A stretch of 64,000 bases of DNA. Source: an uncultured Mycoplasmatota bacterium. Its GTDB lineage: Bacteria; Bacillota_I; Bacilli_A; RF39; UBA660. The first letter of the stretch is position 1. Each line of letters opens with the position of its first letter. Location of the stretch: assembly GCA_900556025.1 (NCBI GenBank), contig USNG01000001.1, forward strand, positions 14,627 through 78,626, read 5' to 3'. The notes under the pieces were generated by a model that saw nothing but the letters and a program-made list of their open reading frames with translations, did no database searches and was not told the DNA's origin. Below are positions 1-6,800 of the stretch, piece after piece. A program made the translations under genes and the position numbers.

Positions 1-333
1 AATCATGATTGCTAATCCATTATTTTTAACTAGTAATCCTATTTTAACAATTACCCAAGCTAATGGCTTAACAAATAATGATGTCCATAATCCTTCATAT
101 CCTCCAGAATTTATTTTTAAATTCTTACATTGAGGTAAATTTTCATATTTAACAACTAATTTATTGGAATTTTCACTATATATCTTTTGTAATTCTTTTG
201 TTTCTGGTTTACAAAGTATATTTGATACATATGTTTTTTGACTATTGTCTTCTTTATTTTCTATTGTAAAACGTTTAGTACATCCACATAAAGAAAATAA
301 AAGTAACATTATTATAACTATTTTTTTCTTCAC
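1..333 (-). CDS. yidC: Membrane protein insertase YidC/SpoIIIJ, N-terminal part (partial)
   Basis: This is the first 111 codons of a YidC/Oxa1 insertase, which inserts proteins into the cytoplasmic membrane; the gene runs off the window start. It begins with GTG, whose G is the last base of the rnpA TAG stop (TAGTG overlap), with the SD GGAGGAG in the rnpA tail. The product starts with a lipoprotein signal (basic KKK, hydrophobic core, lipobox LCGC). Near residue 90 a GYEGLW segment leads into the first membrane helix, as in Bacillus YidC1/SpoIIIJ. Position directly after rnpA is the normal rpmH-rnpA-yidC order. The family call rests on the N-terminus and context because the conserved core lies outside the window. 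Confidence 0.82.
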   Translation of the reverse strand, partial: MKKKIVIIMLLLFSLCGCTKRFTIENKEDNSQKTYVSNILCKPETKELQKIYSENSNKLVVKYENLPQCKNLKINSGGYEGLWTSLFVKPLAWVIVKIGLLVKNNGLAIMI

Positions 334-653
334 TATTTTGCTCCTCCTAATAAGCTAATTAAACTTTCCTTCATTGAATCGTAAGAAATATCTAATATAG
401 CAGTCCTTAATATTATAACATAATCAGTAGAATTATTAAAATTATTTTTACTTATAATATCTTTAATTCTTCTTTTATATAAATTTCTTGTGTGAGCTTT
501 TCCTATTTTTTTACTTACGCTAATACAATATCTATTATTTTCTTTATCATTTTTAGCATAATATACGACAAAATACTTATTAATTACTTTTTTAGATTTC
601 TTAATAACTTCTTGAATTTCTTCGTTTTTCCTTAATATAAATTTTTTATTCAT
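333..653 (-). CDS. rnpA: Ribonuclease P protein component
   Basis: The protein subunit of RNase P binds the RNA subunit and helps mature tRNA 5' ends. The 106-residue length is typical and the product is strongly basic. The RNR-type signature appears as KIGKAHTRNLYKRRIKDII around residues 50-70, matching the family motif (GNAVxRNRxKRxxRE) with the RNR arginine replaced by L (RNLYKRR). It lies between rpmH and yidC on the minus strand and overlaps yidC by one base, so these genes form one operon running away from the origin. Confidence 0.93.
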   Translation of the reverse strand: MNKKFILRKNEEIQEVIKKSKKVINKYFVVYYAKNDKENNRYCISVSKKIGKAHTRNLYKRRIKDIISKNNFNNSTDYVIILRTAILDISYDSMKESLISLLGGAK

Positions 654-710
654 ATAAAACCTCGATAAAATTATTATATAAAAAAAATTACTTATTTTAA
701 AGTAATTTAG

Positions 711-833
711 TTATTTTGCTAATTCTTTTCTTCCTTTAGCTCTTCTTGATTTTAAAACGCTTGTACCTCTTCTAGATAAGAATCCAGATGTTTTTGCTTT
801 TTTTCTATTGTTAGGTTGAAATGTTCTTTTCAT
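711..833 (-). CDS. rpmH: 50S ribosomal protein L34 (short form)
   Basis: Ribosomal protein L34 of the large subunit, recognised by [12 protein letters not shown] at the start and RRAKGRKEL near the end. The start chosen is the ATG preceded by the SD AGAGAGG; an upstream in-frame ATG would add 20 non-homologous residues. The product is 40 residues, about four fewer than the usual 44. The gap falls in the normally conserved stretch after GFxSR (Bacillus reads MSSKNGR there; here only RGT links SR to SVL). First gene of the rpmH-rnpA-yidC operon. Confidence 0.95.
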   Translation of the reverse strand: MKRTFQPNNRKKAKTSGFLSRRGTSVLKSRRAKGRKELAK

Positions 834-910
834 GATAACCTCTCTTTCCTTTCGACTGACATAGATTATATAATATGAAATTAAAAATGTCAATAAATTT
901 TGATTTTATA

Positions 911-2059
911 CTAGTTATTGTACAATTTATCTAATATATAGTATATATCTTTTAATGAATAACCCATTTTTACTTGTGCAAAAAATAAACTTGATAAAAC
1001 TATTAATGAATTATTTATAGCATCCTTTGTAGGTGATCCCATATTTTTAATTATTTCTATATTTTTATATCTATCCATAATCAATTTATTATATATAGAA
1101 TAGAAATAGCTATAGTATACTTCACTTCCATCTTTTTTAACAAATGCTTCATAGAACTTGGAATAAGCTATATTAAGATAGTTATCATCTCCATATTTTA
1201 TTTCTGTTCCATCTGACTTAGTTATGAATTCTAATAAATTACCATTTAATTTTATTTGATAATCATTTGAATTAAAAGAACTTATATTCATATCAGAATT
1301 GTAATTATACATTGAAAATATATCCTCATTATTCATTATTATATTAAGCATAGTTTTGATAAGCTTTAAATTTCTTTTAACATTTAAATCAATTTCTCTT
1401 TTATATAAGTGATGAATATATGATTTTAAGTTTTCTAGTGTTATATCTTCTTCTGATTGAACAGTTGATAAAAATGCATATATATTTTTTATATAAAAAT
1501 TCTTAAAATCTATTGGTTTGTATTCACAATAGAATCCAATTAGATTAATTTGTGGTAAAAAAGGAATAACCCTTGAATATATTTCTTTTTTTAAGTCTTC
1601 GTTTTCTGCAAATAAGTTAACTATTTTTTTAGCATCATTTATTTCTGATACATTTAATTCTAAAATTGAATTTTTATATATTTTGTTTATCTTTATAGTT
1701 GAATTAATTTTATTATCAATGATGAATTTAACTAAAATATTGCCTATTTTTTCAAGATTATCATCAAATACAGGTATGTCCATTGTTATATCTGGAGTTG
1801 GACTATTATATTTAGTAAATTCTAAATTAATTTTATAAAAATAATCAAACTCTTTATATGAAAATCTTGCTTTGCTTTCAGGTAAAATATTTAAAATATT
1901 ATCAAAAAACTTTTTAGTTAATGAAGAAATGTCTTTTTTATATTTTCTTATATCAATATTGTACTTATAACATTCATCAAAAAAATAGTTCATATTCTTT
2001 TCTTTATAAACTATAAATAATTTTTTTAAAAAATTTTCTAGTGTTTCTTTTTGTTGCAT
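911..2059 (-). CDS. Unrecognised 382-residue protein divergent from dnaA
   Basis: I do not recognise this family. The product is 382 residues, rich in Asn, Lys, Ile and acidic residues, with no signal peptide or obvious membrane helix, so it is probably cytoplasmic. The N-terminal third is predicted helical by eye; a segment around residues 230-330 (GNLLEFITKSDGTEIKYGDD) looks more beta-rich. The start ATG has a good SD (GGAGAAGAG). It is transcribed away from dnaA across the oriC intergenic region, so its promoter must lie among the DnaA boxes, and it occupies a place that is normally free of genes between rpmH and dnaA. Confidence 0.7.
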   Translation of the reverse strand: MQQKETLENFLKKLFIVYKEKNMNYFFDECYKYNIDIRKYKKDISSLTKKFFDNILNILPESKARFSYKEFDYFYKINLEFTKYNSPTPDITMDIPVFDDNLEKIGNILVKFIIDNKINSTIKINKIYKNSILELNVSEINDAKKIVNLFAENEDLKKEIYSRVIPFLPQINLIGFYCEYKPIDFKNFYIKNIYAFLSTVQSEEDITLENLKSYIHHLYKREIDLNVKRNLKLIKTMLNIIMNNEDIFSMYNYNSDMNISSFNSNDYQIKLNGNLLEFITKSDGTEIKYGDDNYLNIAYSKFYEAFVKKDGSEVYYSYFYSIYNKLIMDRYKNIEIIKNMGSPTKDAINNSLIVLSSLFFAQVKMGYSLKDIYYILDKLYNN

Positions 2060-2380
2060 ATTCTCTTCTCCAAAAGTATTATAACATAAAAATAAAATTA
2101 TGTTAACTTGTTTTTTATATTTTTATGTTAACTTATCAACATTATTTCAACAAAATTATGTTAACTTATCAACAAGTTGTTAACAAGTTAGGATTTTTAT
2201 GAAGTTGAAAATTGTTGGGATTGTTAATAACTAAAATTTTCTCTTATTTTTTACTAAAAAAGTTGTTTACAAATTGTTCTTAAATTGTTAATATAAATGT
2301 TAATAAATTTTTTTGATTTGACATTAATAAAAGTTGAATTATAATTTAATTAGAAACGTTATAGAAAGGACTGATTATTT
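2060..2380. other. oriC: Chromosomal origin oriC, upstream (dnaA-proximal) half
   Basis: AT-rich gap between divergent genes. DnaA-box-like 9-mers differing by one base from TTATCCACA: TTATCAACA at 2133-2141 and 2166-2174, and the reverse-strand form TGTTAATAA at 2222-2230 and 2298-2306. A 19-bp direct repeat, TTATGTTAACTTATCAACA, occupies 2123-2141 and 2156-2174 (33-bp period), with a third partial copy at 2098-2109. The AT-richest stretch abuts dnaA (about 2270-2345) and is a plausible unwinding element. A second cluster between dnaA and dnaN gives the two-part oriC typical of Bacillota. Gene context makes the call strong; unwinding position is inferred. Confidence 0.88.
2318..2345 (+). promoter_or_regulatory. 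dnaA promoter
   Basis: Sigma-A type promoter: -35 TTGACA at 2318-2323, 16-bp spacer, -10 TATAAT at 2340-2345, 35 bp before the dnaA start. It is embedded in the AT-rich part of oriC, just downstream of the TGTTAATAA box at 2298-2306, so DnaA autoregulation is plausible. Confidence 0.8.
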
Positions 2381-3775
2381 ATGAATTTAGATGAAATTTG
2401 GAATAATTTTTTAGTAAAAATCAAGTCTAAAGTATCTTTAATGTCCTTTAACTATATATTTAAGGATCTTAAATTATATTCGTATGAGAATAGTAAAGTT
2501 ATTATAGTTTTACCATCTAATGAATTATTACTTCAAAATATAACTAAAAACTATCATGATATTATAGAAGAAATAATGAATGATATAACTAATGATACTT
2601 GTGAAATTGAATATATATTTGATAAAGATGTTGATAAACTTCAGAAAAAGCAAGAAGCTAAGAAAATACCGACAATTGAAGAAAGTGATGCTGAATTAGA
2701 TAGTATTAAAAATTATAAATACATAAGTAATTTTAATTCTAAATATACTTTTGATACATTTGTTGTTGGTGAGTCAAATAAACTTGCTTATGGAACTGCA
2801 TTAGCTGTAGCACAAAATCCAGGTAAACTTTATAATCCTTATTTTATATATGCTAAAAGTGGTCTTGGAAAAACACATTTAATGCATGCTATTGGTAATT
2901 ATATAGTTGAACATTCAGATAAAAAGGTACTTTATATTACTGCTGAACAATTTACTAACGATTATAGAGCAATAATAAATGCTAAAAGTAAATATGATAA
3001 TAACGTGTCGTATTTAGAAGCTTTTAGAGATAAGTATAGAAATGTGGATGTATTAATGATTGATGATATTCAATTTTTAGAAAACGCAACTAAATCTCAA
3101 ATAGAATTTACTAATACATTTAATACATTATATGATAATGAAAAACAGATAATTATAGCATCTGATACATCAATAAACGATTATAAATACTTAGAAGATC
3201 GTTTAAAAACTAGATTTAGATGGGGATTAACTGAATCAATAAATCCACCAGAATTAGAATTAAAGAAAAATATAATTAAGAATAAAATAATGATTAATAA
3301 TTATGATTTAGATATTAATGAAGAAGTAATTGATTATATAGCTAGTAATTGTGGAAGTGATATTAGAAATCTTGAAGGAGCTGTTATTAGAATTGTGGCA
3401 TATAAAGCAGCATTTAATATTCCTGAAGTAACATTATCAATTGCACAAGATGCTTTACAAGAATTTACTGGAAAAGTTGTTTATAAAACAAATTCAGTAG
3501 GCAAAATCATTGATATAGTAAGTAAATACTACAATTTAGATTCAACTATATTAAAAGGAAAAATGAAGAAAAAGAATATAGCAGATGCTAGAAATGTGGC
3601 TATTTATCTTAGTACAATGATGACTGAAGAAAGTTTAGAACGTATAGGATTAGAGTTTGGAGGTAGAGATCATTCAACTATAATATATGCTAGAGATAAA
3701 ATTTCTCAAGAATTGAAAACAAATGCTAAGTTGAAAGAAGAAATAAAAATATTAAAAGAAAAAATTTGTGAATAA
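2381..3775 (+). CDS. dnaA: Chromosomal replication initiator DnaA
   Basis: DnaA binds oriC boxes, oligomerises with ATP and opens the duplex. Domain I occupies about residues 1-85, a short acidic linker follows, the AAA+ domain spans about 115-340 with Walker A GLGKTHL near 160-166 and Walker B VLMIDDIQF near 224-231, and the C-terminal DNA-binding domain carries the signature GGRDHSTIIYARDKI near 427-441. The length of 464 residues is normal for Bacillota. SD AAAGGA precedes the ATG. Followed by dnaN as usual. Confidence 0.98.
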   Translation: MNLDEIWNNFLVKIKSKVSLMSFNYIFKDLKLYSYENSKVIIVLPSNELLLQNITKNYHDIIEEIMNDITNDTCEIEYIFDKDVDKLQKKQEAKKIPTIEESDAELDSIKNYKYISNFNSKYTFDTFVVGESNKLAYGTALAVAQNPGKLYNPYFIYAKSGLGKTHLMHAIGNYIVEHSDKKVLYITAEQFTNDYRAIINAKSKYDNNVSYLEAFRDKYRNVDVLMIDDIQFLENATKSQIEFTNTFNTLYDNEKQIIIASDTSINDYKYLEDRLKTRFRWGLTESINPPELELKKNIIKNKIMINNYDLDINEEVIDYIASNCGSDIRNLEGAVIRIVAYKAAFNIPEVTLSIAQDALQEFTGKVVYKTNSVGKIIDIVSKYYNLDSTILKGKMKKKNIADARNVAIYLSTMMTEESLERIGLEFGGRDHSTIIYARDKISQELKTNAKLKEEIKILKEKICE

Positions 3776-3914
3776 GTTCTTAATTTATTAACAACTTAAC
3801 AACAATAAAATTTTAAAAAAGTAAGGTTTTATCTTATGATAAATGAGTTATCAACAAAATCAACAGTCTATAATAATATTAATTAACATAATAATAAGGA
3901 GGAAAGAAAAAATT
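3776..3914. promoter_or_regulatory. dnaA-dnaN intergenic region with DnaA boxes (oriC downstream half)
   Basis: Contains TTATTAACA at 3785-3793 and TTATCAACA at 3848-3856, the same 9-mer variants seen upstream of dnaA, followed by the strong dnaN SD AAGGAGG. This is the expected position of the second DnaA-box cluster in a bipartite origin. Confidence 0.7.
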
Positions 3915-5033
3915 ATGAAAATGATAATAGACAAAAATGTTTTATTAAATAGTTTAAATTCTGTTAGTAAAGCATTATCTACAAGAAATATTATTCCTGT
4001 ATTAAATGGAATAAAGTTTGAATTAACTAAGGAAGGATTATATTTAACTGCTACTGATAATGATATTACTATTCAATCTTTTATAGATAAAAAAGATATA
4101 GTAAGTATTGATGAAATAGGAACTACTATTATATATGGTAAATCACTATTAGAAATCATTAGAAGATTACCAAATGGTAATATAGTTATAGAAAATTTTG
4201 AAAATAATGAAGTATCATTTAAAACTGATAATTCTATATATAGCTTTAACTGTTTTATGGTTGAAGACTTCCCAAATATTAATTTAGATGAAGCAAAAAA
4301 TCCTATTGCTATATCAAGTATGAAATTTAAAGAAATTATTAACAAAACTTCATTTGCTTGTTCATTACAAGAAAGTAGACCATTATTAACTGGTGTTAAT
4401 ATTAAAATTCAAGGTGATATATTTGATTGTACAGCAACTGATTCATATAGATTATCTAAAGTTAGTTATAAATTAGATAATATTTGTGAAGAAAATGTTA
4501 ACATAGTAATACCTGCTAGAAATATAAATGAACTTGTTAAAACAATAGATGATGATTCTGATATGAAAATTCATGTATTTCCTAATAAAGTAATATTTAG
4601 ATTTGATAATTTAGTATTTCAATCATCTTTATTAAATGGTACTTATCCAAATACAGATAATTCAATTGCTAAAGAATTTAAATATATTATTAAAGCTAAT
4701 TTAAAAGATTTTTATTCAACATTAGATAGAGCATCTTTATTAACTCAATCTAAAGATAAAAATATAATAGATATGGAGATTAATGAAAATACATTAGTAA
4801 TTAAAGCATCTAGTTTAGAAATGGGAAAAGTTGAAGAAAAATTAAATGTTGAAAATGAAACAAATAATAGTATTAAGATTTCATTTAGTGCTAAATATAT
4901 GTTAGAAGCTTTAAAAATGTTTACTAAAGATGAAATATATATCTTATTAAATGGTGAAATTAATCCTATAATATTAAAAGAAATAGAAAACGAAGAATTA
5001 ATTGAATTAATATTACCTATGAAAACATATTAA
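3915..5033 (+). CDS. dnaN: DNA polymerase III beta subunit (sliding clamp)
   Basis: The clamp encircles DNA and tethers the polymerase and many other proteins. The start is the ATG preceded by AAGGAGG, giving the canonical N-terminus MKMIIDKNVLLNSLN; an upstream in-frame start would add 24 unrelated residues. The product has 372 residues, with three successive clamp folds and the conserved C-terminal LILPMKTY, close to the Bacillus LILPVRTY. A terminator immediately follows the stop, so dnaA-dnaN form a closed unit. Confidence 0.97.
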   Translation: MKMIIDKNVLLNSLNSVSKALSTRNIIPVLNGIKFELTKEGLYLTATDNDITIQSFIDKKDIVSIDEIGTTIIYGKSLLEIIRRLPNGNIVIENFENNEVSFKTDNSIYSFNCFMVEDFPNINLDEAKNPIAISSMKFKEIINKTSFACSLQESRPLLTGVNIKIQGDIFDCTATDSYRLSKVSYKLDNICEENVNIVIPARNINELVKTIDDDSDMKIHVFPNKVIFRFDNLVFQSSLLNGTYPNTDNSIAKEFKYIIKANLKDFYSTLDRASLLTQSKDKNIIDMEINENTLVIKASSLEMGKVEEKLNVENETNNSIKISFSAKYMLEALKMFTKDEIYILLNGEINPIILKEIENEELIELILPMKTY

Positions 5034-5037
5034 AATT

Positions 5038-5060
5038 AAGCGATTTTTATCGCTTTTTTA
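5038..5060 (+). terminator. Rho-independent terminator after dnaN
   Basis: Perfect 7-bp stem AAGCGAT (5038-5044) and ATCGCTT (5049-5055) with a TTTT loop, followed by a T-run. It insulates the comK-like gene from dnaA-dnaN transcription. Confidence 0.88.
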
Positions 5061-5074
5061 TTTTTTTTATTTTT

Positions 5075-5101
5075 TTCGACAATATTCGACAAATTTCGAC
5101 A
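5075..5101 (+). promoter_or_regulatory. Three tandem Spo0A boxes (TTCGACA) before the comK-like gene
   Basis: TTCGACA occurs at 5075-5081, 5085-5091 and 5095-5101, an exact 10-bp period. It is the reverse complement of the 0A box TGTCGAA bound by the sporulation regulator Spo0A, and a 10-bp head-to-tail spacing is how Spo0A pairs on Bacillus promoters such as abrB. A possible -10, TATGAT, lies at 5114-5119, which puts the third box over the -35 position, as in Spo0A-activated sigma-A promoters. Function is inferred; the repeat itself is certain. Confidence 0.75.
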
Positions 5102-5152
5102 AGAATGATGTGTTATGATAGCAATCAATATTTCAAAGGGGGAAAAGAAAAA

Positions 5153-5608
5153 ATGGAATATGAAATTAATTATAATACACAAATATTGTTACCAATAGGA
5201 AAGGAAAAAGCTAAAATAATTGAAGATGATTGTGAATATAGAGTAGATAATTCATGTCTTCAGGTTTTAGAACATAGTTGTGAGTATTTTGGTAGTTCAC
5301 TACAAGGAAGAAAAGATGGAACCAAAAAATTACTAGGTATTACTCATAAAGCTCCAATAATAGTTGAAGAAAGTAGAAAAATAATATTTTTTCCAACAAC
5401 ATCGCCAGAAAAAGAAGAATGTATTTGGATAAACTTAGATAAAATTGATAAATACTATAAGAAGACAAATAAAACGTCAGAAATCTTATTTAAGAATGGT
5501 GATAAAGTAGAATTTGATGTATCAATTGGATCTTTAACTAATCAAATTTTAAGAGCAACAAGATTAAAATTTATTTTAGAAGAAAGAATTAATAAAAAAG
5601 ATAATTAA
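5153..5608 (+). CDS. comK: ComK-family competence transcription factor (short form)
   Basis: ComK is the master activator of competence genes in Bacillus and binds AT-rich boxes. Family residues are visible: CEYFGSSLQGRKDGT near residues 42-56, ITHKAPIIV near 63-71, a PTTSP segment, a WI motif, and the C-terminal QILRATRLKFILEERI. The start is the ATG after AAAGGGGG. The product is 151 residues versus 192 in B. subtilis; the missing tail is where B. subtilis ComK carries FMLYPK, the MecA-binding motif used for ClpCP degradation. It sits between dnaN and recF where rlbA (yaaA) is normally found, behind three Spo0A boxes and with its own terminator. Confidence 0.88.
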   Translation: MEYEINYNTQILLPIGKEKAKIIEDDCEYRVDNSCLQVLEHSCEYFGSSLQGRKDGTKKLLGITHKAPIIVEESRKIIFFPTTSPEKEECIWINLDKIDKYYKKTNKTSEILFKNGDKVEFDVSIGSLTNQILRATRLKFILEERINKKDN

Positions 5609-5628
5609 AATAAAAATTATCTTTTTTT
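5597..5628 (+). terminator. Terminator overlapping the end of comK
   Basis: Stem AAAGATAATT (5597-5606) and AATTATCTTT (5615-5624), 10 bp, followed by a T-run. The comK stop codon lies at the top of the 5' arm. Confidence 0.8.
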
Positions 5629-5642
5629 AAATGGTTAAATAT

Positions 5643-5650
5643 GCTATAAT
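5643..5650 (+). promoter_or_regulatory. Extended -10 promoter for recF-gyrB-gyrA
   Basis: TATAAT at 5645-5650 preceded by TG one base away (TGCTATAAT), an extended -10. A good -35 is not visible because the corresponding position is the T-run of the comK terminator. Leader of about 60 nt to recF. Confidence 0.6.
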
Positions 5651-5705
5651 TATATTAGCGTGTAGGAGTACCTAAAAATATTAAAATTAAAAATAAGGGG
5701 GTTAA

Positions 5706-5714
5706 ATGATTTAG
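5706..5714 (+). promoter_or_regulatory. Two-codon upstream ORF (ATG ATT TAG) in the recF leader
   Basis: The only strong SD before recF, AAGGGGG at 5695-5701, is 4 bases from this ATG and 16 from the recF ATG at 5718. The mini-ORF is in the same frame as recF and ends three bases before it, so recF is probably translated by reinitiation or weak direct initiation. Confidence 0.5.
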
Positions 5715-5717
5715 AAA

Positions 5718-6800
5718 ATGAATATTACGAAAATTGAATTGATAAATTTTAGAAATTATAAAAAAATAGTTCTTGATAATTTTTCTAATCTAAATATTCT
5801 AATTGGAACAAATGGAATTGGTAAAACCTCTATATTAGAAGCAATATATTTAGGTAGCTTAGCAAAGACTTTTAAAACAAATAATGAACTTTCTTTAATA
5901 AGAAATAATGAAGAATTTTTAAAGATTAAAATATACTATTTTGACTATGGTCCGAAAAAAAATTTAGAATTATATTTAGATTCAAAGGGCAAAAAAACCA
6001 AGATTAACTCGAAAATACAGAGAAAATTAAGTGATTTTATTTCACAGTATAGAATTATATTATTATCACCTGATGAATTAAAACTTATTAAATCTTCTCC
6101 AAGTATTAGAAGAAATTATTTAAATATTCAGTTATCTCAATTGAATAAAGAATATATATACTATTTAAATAACTATAATAATTTAATTAAAAATAAAAAT
6201 GATTTTTTAAAAAAATTAATGTTTAATGGAAATTTAGATCAGAGATATTTAGATATTGTAGATGAAAAAATAGTTGAAGAAGGATTAAAAATATATCAAT
6301 ATAGAAAGAAGTATATTGATGAGATTAATTCTTATATAAATGAGATATTTAAAAAATATAAAGATAAAAATGAAATTAAGATTGAATATGAATCTGATTA
6401 TAAAATAAATGATAAAGAAAAATTAGTAAAAGAATTAAAGAAATTAAGAAATAAAGAAATTAATATTGGAATGACATCTTTTGGTGTTCATAGAGATGAT
6501 TATGTTTTTTATCAGAATGGTAATAATGCTAAGGAATATAGTAGTCAAGGTATTCAAAAGTTGATTGTTTTGGCTATGAAGTTATCTGAGGTTAAAATAT
6601 TCATAGAAAAGTATGATATTAAGCCGATTTTGCTTCTTGATGATCTATTTAGTGAATTGGATGAAAAAAACAAAAATAATATATTCAAATCGCTTAATAA
6701 TGATATTCAAGTGTTTATTACAACGACAGATTTAAAAAATATAAATAGAAATATTGTGTTGAAATCGAAAGTATATAATTTAGATGAAAGGGTGAAGTAG
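5718..6800 (+). CDS. recF: DNA replication and repair protein RecF
   Basis: RecF is an SMC-like ATPase that binds gapped DNA and, with RecO and RecR, loads RecA. Walker A GTNGIGKTS lies near residues 29-37, the signature-type SSQGIQK near 275-281, and Walker B ILLLDDLFSELD near 301-312. Length 360 is normal. The ATG at 5718 gives the standard N-terminus (MNITKIELINFRNY); an in-frame TAG lies two codons upstream, which excludes a longer start. recF is directly followed by gyrB with no gap. Confidence 0.96.
   Translation: MNITKIELINFRNYKKIVLDNFSNLNILIGTNGIGKTSILEAIYLGSLAKTFKTNNELSLIRNNEEFLKIKIYYFDYGPKKNLELYLDSKGKKTKINSKIQRKLSDFISQYRIILLSPDELKLIKSSPSIRRNYLNIQLSQLNKEYIYYLNNYNNLIKNKNDFLKKLMFNGNLDQRYLDIVDEKIVEEGLKIYQYRKKYIDEINSYINEIFKKYKDKNEIKIEYESDYKINDKEKLVKELKKLRNKEINIGMTSFGVHRDDYVFYQNGNNAKEYSSQGIQKLIVLAMKLSEVKIFIEKYDIKPILLLDDLFSELDEKNKNNIFKSLNNDIQVFITTTDLKNINRNIVLKSKVYNLDERVK

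Noticed and set aside
5653..5705. Possible riboswitch in the recF leader
   Set aside because: Only about 55 nt, AT-rich, and no recognisable aptamer motif; the mini-ORF explains its oddity better.
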